Positions 38,475-51,129 of a stretch of DNA of 64,000 nucleotides are shown piece after piece; position 1 is the stretch's first letter, and every line of letters begins with the position of its first letter. This DNA is from Liolophura sinensis (lineage: Eukaryota > Mollusca > Polyplacophora > Chitonida > Chitonidae). A program made the translations under genes and the position numbers. The stretch is from positions 62,001 through 126,000 of the forward strand of contig NW_027017993.1 in the NCBI RefSeq assembly GCF_032854445.1, read 5' to 3'. Below the pieces are notes generated by a model. It did no database searches, had not been told where the DNA came from, and worked only from the letters and a program-made list of their open reading frames with translations.

Positions 38475-41400
38475 TCAAATCTTTGGGCCAAGCCCATTTA
38501 ACTCACCCAGCAAATGTCTTACTTCTAAGTCGAAGACAAACTCAAAGTCTTTATCTACATGTAGAAAAACCACACCATTTGTATATAAAAAAAACACAAG
38601 GTACTTGATACAGTCCGCTGTAAAAAGGACAATTGAACACTGACCCACATCAATAAGGTGCCAAAAGATGCGCAATTGGGCCAGGCATCTCCAGCTGTTG
38701 AAAAATTGCAAATTTCCTTGGTTTACATGGAGTAAGAGCCGTTGCTGGGCACGTGATCTTGACATCAATGATTATTCATTTGTGGCTACAGCCAAAAGTA
38801 TTGGTCGGAGAGCAACGCGGTTTGCACCATTCGATTTCTCGTCAAAAAATACGTCGGATTAGCCTCTTACCAGCAGCATTGGAACAGTTGTTCTACTTTT
38901 GGATTTTTGCCTGGTCTTTTTGCTAACTGATTTCGGCTACATTAACTATGTACAATCGCGACTGGTCATTACTATATTCAACTTTTCATTATAAGTTATG
39001 TGCCCTTCGGTAGCCCAGACGACGTCAAATCTTTGGGCCAAGCCCATTTAACTCACCCAGCAAATGTCTTACTTCTAAGTCGAAGACAAACTCAAAGTCT
39101 TTATCTACATGTAGAAAAACCACACCATTTGTATATAAAAAAAACACAAGGTACTTGATACAGTCCGCTGTAAAAAGGACAATTGAACACTGACCCACAT
39201 CAATAAGGTGCCAAAAGATGCGCAATTGGGCCAGGCATCTCCAGCTGTTGAAAAATTGCAAATTTCCTTGGTTTCCATGGAGTAAGAGCCGTTGCTGGGC
39301 ACGTGATCTTGACATCAATGATTATTCATTTGTGGCTACAGCCAAAAGTATTGGTCGGAGAGCAACGCGGTTTGCACCATTCGATTTCTCGTCAAAAAAT
39401 ACGTCGGATTAGCCTCTTACCAGCAGCATTGGAACAGTTTTTCCACTTTTGGATTTTTGCCTGGTATTTTTTCTAATTGAAATCGGCTACATTAACTATG
39501 TACAATCGCGACTGGTCATTACTATATTCAACTTTTCATTATAAGTTATGTGCCCTTCGGTAGCCCAGACGACGTCAAATCTTTGGGCCAAGCCCATTTA
39601 ACTCACCCAGCAAATGTCTTACTTCTAAGTCGAAGACAAACTCAATGTCTTTATCTACATGTAGAAAAACCACACCATTTGTATATAAAAAAAACACAAG
39701 GTACTTGATACAGTCCGCTGTAAAAAGTACAATTGAACACTGACCCACATCAATAAGGTGCCAAAAGATGCGCAATTGGGCCAGGCATCTCCAGCTGTTG
39801 AAAAATTGCAAATTTCCTTGGTTTCCATGGAGTAAGAGCCGTTGCTGGGCACGTGATCTTGACATCAATGATTATTCATTTGTGGATACAGCCAAAAGTA
39901 TTGGTCGGAGAGCAACGCGGTTTGCACCATTCGATTTCTCGTCAAAAAATACGTCGGATTAGCCTCTTATCAGCAGCATTGGAACAGTTTTTCCACTTTT
40001 GGATTTTTGTCAGGTCTTTTTTTCTAATTAAAATCGGCTACATTAACTATGTACAATCGCGACTGGTCATTACTATATTCAACTTTTCATTATAAGTTAT
40101 GTGGCCTTCGGTAGCCCAGACGACGTCAAATCTTTGTGCCAAGCCCATTTAACTCACCCAGCAAATGTCTTACTTCTAAGTCGAAGACAATCTCAATGTC
40201 TTTATCTACATGTAGAAAAACCACACCATTTGTATATAAAAAAAACACAAGGTACTTGATACAGTCCGCTGTAAAAAGTACAATTGAACACTGACCCACA
40301 TCAATAAGGTGCCAAAAGATGCGCAATTGGGCCAGGCATCTCCAGCTGTTGAAAAATTGCAAATTTCCTTGGTTTCCATGGAGTAAGAGCCGTTGCTGGG
40401 CACGTGATCTTGACATCAATGATTATTCATTTGTGGCTACAGCCAAAAGTATTGGTCGGAGAGCAACGCGGTTTGCACCATTCGATTTCTCGTCAAAAAA
40501 TACGTCGGATTAGCCTCTTACCAGCAGCATTGGAACAGTTGTTCTACTTTTGGATTTTTGCCTGGTCTTTTTGCTAACTGATTTCGGCTACATTAACTAT
40601 GTACAATCGCGACTGGTCATTACTATATTCAACTTTTCATTATAAGTTATGTGCCCTTCGGTAGCCCAGACGACGTCAAATCTTTGGGCCAAGCCCATTT
40701 AACTCACCCAGCAAATGTCTTACTTCTAAGTCGAAGACAAACTCAAAGTCTTTATCTACATGTAGAAAAACCACACCATTTGTATATAAAAAAAACACAA
40801 GGTACTTGATACAGTCCGCTGTAAAAAGGACAATTGAACACTGACCCACATCAATAAGGTGCCAAAAGATGCGCAATTGGGCCAGGCATCTCCAGCTGTT
40901 GAAAAATTGCAAATTTCCTTGGTTTCCATGGAGTAAGAGCCGTTGCTGGGCACGTGATCTTGACATCAATGATTATTCATTTGTGGCTACAGCCAAAAGT
41001 ATTGGTCGGAGAGCAACGCGGTTTGCACCATTCGATTTCTCGTCAAAAAATACGTCGGATTAGCCTCTTACCAGCAGCATTGGAACAGTTTTTCCACTTT
41101 TGGATTTTTGCCTGGTCTTTTTTTCTAATTGAAATCGGCTACATTAACTATGTACAATCGCGACTGGTCATTACTATATTCAACTTTTCATTATAAGTTA
41201 TGTGGCCTTCGGTAGCCCAGACGACGTCAAATCTTTGTGCCAAGCCCATTTAACTCACCCAGCAAATGTCTTACTTCTAAGTCGAAGACAATCTCAATGT
41301 CTTTATCTACATGTAGAAAAACCACACCATTTGTATATAAAAAAAACACAAGGTACTTGATACAGTCCGCTGTAAAAAGTACAATTGAACACTGACCCAC

Positions 41401-41776
41401 ATCAATAAGGTGCCAAAAGATGCGCAATTGGGCCAGGCATCTCCAGCTGTTGAAAAATTGCAAATTTCCTTGGTTTCCATGGAGTAAGAGCCGTTGCTGG
41501 GCACGTGATCTTGACATCAATGATTATTCATTTGTGGCTACAGCCAAAAGTATTGGTCGGAGAGCAACGCGGTTTGCACCATTCGATTTCTCGTCAAAAA
41601 ATACGTCGGATTAGCCTCTTACCAGCAGCATTGGAACAGTTTTTCCACTTTTGGATTTTTGCCTGGTATTTTTTCTAATTGAAATCGGCTACATTAACTA
41701 TGTACAATCGCGACTGGTCATTATTATATTCAACTTTTCATTATAAGTTATGTGCCCTTCGGTAGCCCAGACGACG
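38475..41776. repeat. 6-unit, 3.3-kb higher-order repeat, copy 3
   Basis: Units 38475, 39025, 39575, 40126 and 40676 repeat units 35173-37924 marker for marker. The match ends inside the sixth unit (41227), which has a plain body, a tattttttctaattg tail and a private cattattatatt near 41720. Confidence 0.85.
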
Positions 41777-44700
41777 TCAAATCTTTGGGCCAAGCCCATT
41801 TAACTCACCCAGCAAATGTCTTACTTCTAAGTCGAAGACAAACTCAATGTCTTTATCTACATGTAGAAAAACCACACCATTTGTATATAAAAAAAACACA
41901 AGGTACTTGATACAGTCCGCTGTAAAAAGTACAATTGAACACTGACCCACATCAATAAGGTGCCAAAAGATGCGCAATTGGGCCAGGCATCTCCAGCTGT
42001 TGAAAAATTGCAAATTTCATTGGATTCCATGGAGTAAGAGCCGTTGCTGGGCACGTGATCTTGACATCAATGATTATTCATTTGTGGCTACAGCCAAAAG
42101 TATTGGTCGGAGAGCAACGCGGTTTGCACCATTCGATTTCTCGTCAAAAAATACGTCGGATTAGCCTCTTACCAGCAGCATTGGAACAGTTTTTCCACTT
42201 TTGGATTTTTGCCTGGTATTTTTTCTAATTGAAATCGGCTACATTAACTATGTACAATCGCGACTGGTCATTACTATATTCAACTTTTCATTATAAGTTA
42301 TGTGCCCTTCGGTAGCCCAGACGACGTCAAATCTTTGGGCCAAGCCCATTTAACTCACCCAGCAAATGTCTTACTTCTAAGTCGAAGACAAACTCAATGT
42401 CTTTATCTACATGTAGAAAAACCACACCATTTGTATATAAAAAAAACACAAGGTACTTGATACAGTCCGCTGTAAAAAGTACAATTGAACACTGACCCAC
42501 ATCAATAAGGTGCCAAAAGATGCGCAATTGGGCCAGGCATCTCCAGCTGTTGAAAAATTGCAAATTTCCTTGGTTTCCATGGAGTAAGAGCCGTTGCTGG
42601 GCACGTGATCTTGACATCAATGATTATTCATTTGTGGCTACAGCCAAAAGTATTGGTCGGAGAGCAACGCGGCCTGCACCATTCGATTTCTCGTCAAAAA
42701 ATACGTCGGATTAGCCTCTTACCAGCAGCATTGGAACAGTTTTTCCACTTTTGGATTTTTTCCAGGTCTTTTTGCTAATTGAAATCGGCTACATTAACTA
42801 TGTACAATCGCGACTGGTCATTACTATATTCAACTTTTCATTATAAGTTATGTGCCCTTCGGTAGCCCAGACGACGTCAAATCTTTGGGCCAAGCCCATT
42901 TAACTCACCCAGCAGTTGTCTTACTTCTAAGTCGAAGACAAACTCAATGTCTTTATCTACATGTAGAAAAACCACACCATTTGTATATAAAAAAAACACA
43001 AGGTACTTGATACAGTCCGCTGTAAAAAGTACAATTGAACACTGACCCACATCAATAAGGTGCCAAAAGATGCGCAATTGGGCCAGGCATCTCCAGCTGT
43101 TGAAAAATTGCAAATTTCATTGGTTTCCATGGAGTAAGAGCCGTTGCTGGGCACGTGATCTTGACATCAATGATTATTCATTTGTGGCTACAGCCAAAAG
43201 TATTGGTCGGAGAGCAACGTGGTTTGCACCATTCGATTTCTCGTCAAAAAATACGTCGGATTAGCCTCTTACCAGCAGCATTGGAACAGTTTTTCCACTT
43301 TTGGATTTTTGCCTGGTATTTTTTCTAATTGAAATCGGCTACATTAACTATGTACAATCGCGACTGGTCATTACTATATTCAACTTTTCATTATAAGTTA
43401 TGTGCCCTTCGGTAGCCCAGACGACGTCAAATCTTTGGGCCAAGCCCATTTAACTCACCCAGCAGTTGTCTTACTTCTAAGTCGAAGACAAACTCAATGT
43501 CTTTATCTACATGTAGAAAAACCACACCATTTGTATATAAAAAAAACACAAGGTACTTGATACAGTCCGCTGTAAAAAGTACAATTGAACACTGACCCAC
43601 ATCAATAAGGTGCCAAAAGATGCGCAATTGGGCCAGGCATCCCCAGCTGTTGAAAAATTGCAAATTTCCTTGGTTTCCATGGAGTAAGAGCCGTTGCTGG
43701 GCACGTGATCTTGACATCATTGATTATTCATTTGTGGCTACAGCCAAAAGTATTGGTCGGAGAGCAACGCGGTTTGCACCATTCGATTTCTCGTCAAAAA
43801 ATACGTCGGATTAGCCTCTTACCAGCAGCATTGGAACAGTTTTTCTACTTTTGGATTTTTGCCTGGTCTTTTTGCTAATTGAAATCGGCTACATTAACTA
43901 TGTACAATCGCGACTGGTCATTACTATATTCAACTTTTCATTATAAGTTATGTGCCCTTCGGTAGCCCAGACGACGTCAAATCTTTGGGCCAAGCCCATT
44001 TAACTCACCCAGCAAATGTCTTACTTCTAAGTCGAAGACAAACTCAAAGTCTTTATCTACATGTAGAAAAACCACACCATTTGTATATAAAAAAAACACA
44101 AGGTACTTGATACAGTCCGCTGTAAAAAGGACAATTGAACACTGACCCACATCAATAAGGTGCCAAAAGATGCGCAATTGGGCCAGGCATCTCCAGCTGT
44201 TGAAAAATTGCAAATTTCCTTGGTTTACATGGAGTAAGAGCCGTTGCTGGGCACGTGATCTTGACATCAATGATTATTCATTTGTGGCTACAGCCAAAAG
44301 TATTGGTCGGAGAGCAACGCGGTTTGCACCATTCGATTTCTCGTCAAAAAATACGTCGGATTAGCCTCTTACCAGCAGCATTGGAACAGTTTTTCCACTT
44401 TTGGATTTTTGCCTGGTATTTTTTCTAATTGAAATCGGCTACATTAACTATGTACAATCGCGACTGGTCATTACTATATTCAACTTTTCATTATAAGTTA
44501 TGTGCCCTTCGGTAGCCCAGACGACGTCAAATCTTTGGGCCAAGCCCATTTAACTCACCCAGCAAATGTCTTACTTCTAAGTCGAAGACAAACTCAATGT
44601 CTTTATCTACATGTAGAAAAACCACACCATTTGTATATAACAAAAACACAAGGTACTTGATACAGTCCGCTGTAAAAAGTACAATTGAACACTGACCCAC

Positions 44701-47278
44701 ATCAATAAGGTGCCAAAAGATGCGCAATTGGGCCAGGCATCTCCAACTGTTGAAAAATTGCAAATTTCCTTGGTTTCCATGGAGTAAGAGCCGTTGCTGG
44801 GCACGTGATCTTGACATCAATGATTATTCATTTGTGGCTACAGCCAAAAGTATTGGTCGGAGAGCAACGCGGCTTGCACCATTCGATTTCTCGTCAAAAA
44901 ATACGTCGGATTAGCCTCTTACCAGCAGCATTGGAACAGTTTTTCCACTTTTGGATTTTTGCCTGGTATTTTTTCTAATTGAAATCGGCTACATTAACTA
45001 TGTACAATCGCGACTGGTCATTACTATATTCAACTTTTCATTATAAGTTATGTGCCCTTCGGTAGCCCAGACGACGTCAAATCTTTGGGCCAAGCCCATT
45101 TAACTCACCCAGCAAATGTCTTACTTCTAAGTCGAAGACAAACTCAATGTCTTTATCTACATGTAGAAAAACCACACCATTTGTATATAAAAAAAACACA
45201 AGGTACTTGATACAGTCCGCTGTAAAAAGTACAATTGAACACTGACCCACATCAATAAGGTGCCAAAAGATGCGCAATTGGGCCAGGCATCTCCAGCTGT
45301 TGAAAAATTGCAAATTTCCTTGGTTTCCATGGAGTAAGAGCCGTTGCTGGGCACGTGATCTTGACATCAATGATTATTCATTTGTGGATACAGCCAAAAG
45401 TATTGGTCGGAGAGCAACGCGGTTTGCACCATTCGATTTCTCGTCAAAAAATACGTCGGATTAGCCTCTTATCAGCAGCATTGGAACAGTTTTTCCACTT
45501 TTGGATTTTTGCCAGGTCTTTTTTTCTAATTAAAATCGGCTACATTAACTATGTACAATCGCGACTGGTCATTACTATATTCAACTTTTCATTATAAGTT
45601 ATGTGGCCTTCGGTAGCCCAGACGACGTCAAATCTTTGTGCCAAGCCCATTTAACTCACCCAGCAAATGTCTTACTTCTAAGTCGAAGACAATCTCAATG
45701 TCTTTATCTACATGTAGAAAAACCACACCATTTGTATATAAAAAAAACACAAGGTACTTGATACAGTCCGCTGTAAAAAGTACAATTGAACACTGACCCA
45801 CATCAATAAGGTGCCAAAAGATGCGCAATTGGGCCAGGCATCTCCAGCTGTTGAAAAATTGCAAATTTCCTTGGTTTCCATGGAGTAAGAGCCGTTGCTG
45901 GGCACGTGATCTTGACATCAATGATTATTCATTTGTGGCTACAGCCAAAAGTATTGGTCGGAGAGCAACGCGGTTTGCACCATTCGATTTCTCGTCAAAA
46001 AATACGTCGGATTAGCCTCTTACCAGCAGCATTGGAACAGTTGTTCTACTTTTGGATTTTTGCCTGGTCTTTTTGCTAACTGATTTCGGCTACATTAACT
46101 ATGTACAATCGCGACTGGTCATTACTATATTCAACTTTTCATTATAAGTTATGTGCCCTTCGGTAGCCCAGACGACGTCAAATCTTTGGGCCAAGCCCAT
46201 TTAACTCACCCAGCAAATGTCTTACTTCTAAGTCGAAGACAATCTCAAAGTCTTTATCTACATGTAGAAAAACCACACCATTTGTATATAAAAAAAACAC
46301 AAGGTACTTGATACAGTCCGCTGTAAAAAGGACAATTGAACACTGACCCACATCAATAAGTTGCCAAAAGATGCGCAATTGGGCCAGGCATCTCCAGCTG
46401 TTGAAAAATTGCAAATTTCCTTGGTTTCCATGGAGTAAGAGCCGTTGCTGGGCACGTGATCTTGACATCAATGATTATTCATTTGTGGCTACAGCCAAAA
46501 GTATTGGTCGGAGAGCAACGCGGTTTGCACCATTCGATTTCTCGTCAAAAAATACGTCGGATTAGCCTCTTACCAGCAGCATTGGAACAGTTTTTCCACT
46601 TTTGGATTTTTGCCAGGTCTTTTTTTCTAATTGAAATCGGCTACATTAACTATGTACAATCGCGACTGGTCATTACTATATTCAACTTTTCATTATAAGT
46701 TATGTGGCCTTCGGTAGCCCAGACGACGTCAAATCTTTGGGCCAAGCCCATTTAACTCACCCAGCAAATGTCTTACTTCTAAGTCGAAGACAAACTCAAT
46801 GTCTTTATCTACATGTAGAAAAACCACACCATTTGTATATAAAAAAAACACAAGGTACTTGATACAGTCCGCTGTAAAAAGTACAATTGAACACTGACCC
46901 ACATCAATAAGGTGCCAAAAGATGCGCAATTGGGCCAGGCATCTCCAGCTGTTGAAAAATTGCAAATTTCCTTGGTTTCCATGGAGTAAGAGCCGTTGCT
47001 GGGCACGTGATCTTGACATCAATGATTATTCATTTGTGGCTACAGCCAAAAGTATTGGTCGGAGAGCAACGCGGTTTGCACCATTCGATTTCTCGTCAAA
47101 AAATACGTCGGATTAGCCTCTTACCAGCAGCATTGGAACAGTTTTTCCACTTTTGGATTTTTGCCTGGTATTTTTTCTAATTGAAATCGGCTACATTAAC
47201 TATGTACAATCGCGACTGGTCATTACTATATTCAACTTTTCATTATAAGTTATGTGCCCTTCGGTAGCCCAGACGACG
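41777..47278. repeat. 10-unit, 5.5-kb higher-order repeat, copy 1
   Basis: Order: 41777 (A with ttcattggattcc), 42327 (cggcctgc, ggattttttccagg), 42877 (cagcagttg, ttcattggtttcc, cgtggtttgc), 43427 (P, gacatcattg), 43977 (F, ggtttacatgg), 44527 (ataacaaaaa, ccaactgttg, cggcttgc), 45077 (gtggatac), 45628 (ttgtgccaag, cagttgttctac), 46178 (F with gacaatctc and taagttgcc), 46729 (plain). The first four return at 47279. Units 1-8 also match 29673-34072 in order, about 12.1 kb upstream. Confidence 0.82.
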
Positions 47279-48928
47279 TCAAATCTTTGGGCCAAGCCCA
47301 TTTAACTCACCCAGCAAATGTCTTACTTCTAAGTCGAAGACAAACTCAATGTCTTTATCTACATGTAGAAAAACCACACCATTTGTATATAAAAAAAACA
47401 CAAGGTACTTGATACAGTCCGCTGTAAAAAGTACAATTGAACACTGACCCACATCAATAAGGTGCCAAAAGATGCGCAATTGGGCCAGGCATCTCCAGCT
47501 GTTGAAAAATTGCAAATTTCATTGGATTCCATGGAGTAAGAGCCGTTGCTGGGCACGTGATCTTGACATCAATGATTATTCATTTGTGGCTACAGCCAAA
47601 AGTATTGGTCGGAGAGCAACGCGGTTTGCACCATTCGATTTCTCGTCAAAAAATACGTCGGATTAGCCTCTTACCAGCAGCATTGGAACAGTTTTTCCAC
47701 TTTTGGATTTTTGCCTGGTATTTTTTCTAATTGAAATCGGCTACATTAACTATGTACAATCGCGACTGGTCATTACTATATTCAACTTTTCATTATAAGT
47801 TATGTGCCCTTCGGTAGCCCAGACGACGTCAAATCTTTGGGCCAAGCCCATTTAACTCACCCAGCAAATGTCTTACTTCTAAGTCGAAGACAAACTCAAT
47901 GTCTTTATCTACATGTAGAAAAACCACACCATTTGTATATAAAAAAAACACAAGGTACTTGATACAGTCCGCTGTAAAAAGTACAATTGAACACTGACCC
48001 ACATCAATAAGGTGCCAAAAGATGCGCAATTGGGCCAGGCATCTCCAGCTGTTGAAAAATTGCAAATTTCCTTGGTTTCCATGGAGTAAGAGCCGTTGCT
48101 GGGCACGTGATCTTGACATCAATGATTATTCATTTGTGGCTACAGCCAAAAGTATTGGTCGGAGAGCAACGCGGCCTGCACCATTCGATTTCTCGTCAAA
48201 AAATACGTCGGATTAGCCTCTTACCAGCAGCATTGGAACAGTTTTTCCACTTTTGGATTTTTTCCAGGTCTTTTTGCTAATTGAAATCGGCTACATTAAC
48301 TATGTACAATCGCGACTGGTCATTACTATATTCAACTTTTCATTATAAGTTATGTGCCCTTCGGTAGCCCAGACGACGTCAAATCTTTGGGCCAAGCCCA
48401 TTTAACTCACCCAGCAGTTGTCTTACTTCTAAGTCGAAGACAAACTCAATGTCTTTATCTACATGTAGAAAAACCACACCATTTGTATATAAAAAAAACA
48501 CAAGGTACTTGATACAGTCCGCTGTAAAAAGTACAATTGAACACTGACCCACATCAATAAGGTGCCAAAAGATGCGCAATTGGGCCAGGCATCTCCAGCT
48601 GTTGAAAAATTGCAAATTTCATTGGTTTCCATGGAGTAAGAGCCGTTGCTGGGCACGTGATCTTGACATCAATGATTATTCATTTGTGGCTACAGCCAAA
48701 AGTATTGGTCGGAGAGCAACGTGGTTTGCACCATTCGATTTCTCGTCAAAAAATACGTCGGATTAGCCTCTTACCAGCAGCATTGGAACAGTTTTTCCAC
48801 TTTTGGATTTTTGCCTGGTATTTTTTCTAATTGAAATCGGCTACATTAACTATGTACAATCGCGACTGGTCATTACTATATTCAACTTTTCATTATAAGT
48901 TATGTGCCCTTCGGTAGCCCAGACGACG
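47279..48928. repeat. 10-unit higher-order repeat, copy 2 (first three units)
   Basis: Units 47279, 47829 and 48379 repeat 41777, 42327 and 42877 with the same private markers (ttcattggattcc, cggcctgc, ttcattggtttcc plus cgtggtttgc), each offset by 5502 bp. The fourth partner, 48929, departs part-way, and the array then changes character. Confidence 0.85.
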
Positions 48929-49479
48929 TCAAATCTTTGGGCCAAGCCCATTTAACTCACCCAGCAGTTGTCTTACTTCTAAGTCGAAGACAAACTCAAT
49001 GTCTTTATCTACATGTAGAAAAACCACACCATTTGTATATAAAAAAAACACAAGGTACTTGATACAGTCCGCTGTAAAAAGTACAATTGAACACTGACCC
49101 ACATCAATAAGGTGCCAAAAGATGCGCAATTGGGCCAGGCATTCCCAGCTGTTAAAAAATTGCAAATTTCCTTGGTTTCCATGGAGTAAGAGCCGTTGCT
49201 GGGCACGTGATCTTGACATCATTGATTATTCATTTGTGGCTACAGCCAAAAGTATTGGTCGGAGAGCAACGCGGTTTGCACCATTCGATTTCTCGTCAAA
49301 AAATACGTCGGATTAGCCTCTTACCAGCAGCATTGGAACAGTTTTTCTACCTTTTGGATTTTTGCCTGGTCTTTTTGCGAATTGAAATCGGCTACATTAA
49401 CTATGTACAATCGCGACTGGTCATTACTATATTCAACTTTTCATTATAAGTTATGTGCCCTTCGGTAGCCCAGACGACG
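48929..49479. repeat. Chimeric unit at the boundary of two array regions
   Basis: The first part matches P-type units of region 2: cagcagttg, catTcccag (one base from catccccag), ctgttaaaaa and gacatcattg. The tail reads ctaccttttgg, with an extra C, and ends in gcgaattg. That allele is absent from region 2 (last upstream copy in the 21974 unit) but standard downstream. The switch lies between about 49220 and 49378. Confidence 0.78.
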
Positions 49480-50579
49480 TCAAATCTTTGGGCCAAGCCC
49501 ATTTAACTCACCCAGCAAATGTCTTACTTCTAAGTCGAAGACAAACTCAATGTCTTTATCTACATGTAGAAAAACCACACCATTTGTATATAAAAAAAAC
49601 ACAAGGTACTTGATACAGTCCGCTGTAAAAAGTACAATTGAACACTGACCCACATCAATAAGGTGCCAAAAGATGCGCAATTGGGCCAGGCATCTCCAGC
49701 TGTTGAAAAATTGCAAATTTCCTTGGTTTCCATGGAGTAAGAGCCGTTGCTGGGCACGTGATCTTGACATCAATGATTATTCATTTGTGGCTACAGCCAA
49801 AAGTATTGGTCGAAGAGCAACGCGGTTGGCACCATTCGATTTCTCGTCAAAAAATACGTCGGATTAGCCTCTTGCCAGCAGCATTGGAACAGTTTTTCCA
49901 CTTTTGGATTTTTGCCTGGTCTTTTTGCGAATTGAAATCGGCTACATTAACTATGTACAATCGCGACTGGTCATTACTATATTCAACTTTTCAATATAAG
50001 TTATGTGCCCTTCGGTAGCCCAGACGACGTCAAATCTTTGGGCCAAGCCCATTTAACTCACCCAGCAAATGTCTTACTTCTAAGTCGAAGACAAACTCAA
50101 TGTCTTTATCTACATGTAGAAAAACCACACCATTTGTATATAAAAAAAACACAAGGTACTTGATACAGTCCGCTGTAAAAAGTACAATTGAACACTGACC
50201 CACATCAATAAGGTGCCAAAAGATGCGCAATTGGGCCAGGCATCTCCAGCTGTTGAAAAATTGCAAATTTCCTTGGTTTCCATGGAGTAAGAGCCGTTGC
50301 TGGGCACGTGATCTTGACATCAATGATTATTCATTTGTGGCTACAGCCAAAAGTATTGGTCGGAGAGCAACGCGGTTTGCACCATTCTATTTCTCGTCAA
50401 AAAATACGTCGGATTAGCCTCTTGCCAGCAGCATTGGAACAGTTTTTCCACTTTTGGATTTTTGCCTGGTCTTTTTGCGAATTGAAATCGGCTACATTAA
50501 CTATGTACAATCGCGACTGGTCATTACTATATTCAACTTTTCATTATAAGTTATGTGCCCTTCGGTAGCCCAGACGACG

Positions 50580-51129
50580 TCAAATCTTTGGGCCAAGCAA
50601 ATTTAACTCCCCCAGCAAATGTCTTACTTCTAAGTCGAAGACAAACTCAATGTCTTTATCTACATGTAGAAAAACCACACCATTTGTATATAAAAAAAAC
50701 ACAAGGTACTTGATACAGTCCGCTGTAAAAAGTGCAATTGAACACTGACCCACATCAATAAGGTGCCAAAAGATGCGCAATTGGACCAGGCATCTCCAGC
50801 TGTTGAAAAATTGCAAATTTCCTTGGTTTCCATGGAGTAAGAGCCGTTGCTGGGCACGTGATCTTGACATCAATGATTATTCATTTGTGGCTACAGCCAA
50901 AAGTATTGGTCGGAGAGCAACGCGGTTTGCACCATTCGATTTCTCGTCAAAAAATACGTCGGATTAGCCTCTTACCAGCAGCATTGGAACAGTTTTTTTA
51001 CTTTTGGAATTTTACCTGGTCTTTTTGCTAATTGAAATCGGCTACATTAACTATGTACAATCGCGACTGGTCATCACTATATTCAACTTTTCATTATAAG
51101 TTATGTGCCCTTCGGTAGCCCAGACGACG
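50580..51129. repeat. Divergent unit class Q, copy 1
   Basis: Markers: gccaagcaaattt, actcccccag, agtgcaattg, ttggaccagg, a run of seven Ts before acttttgg, ggaattttacctgg and gtcatcacta. These occur together in three units (50580, 53880, 54980). Confidence 0.8.
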
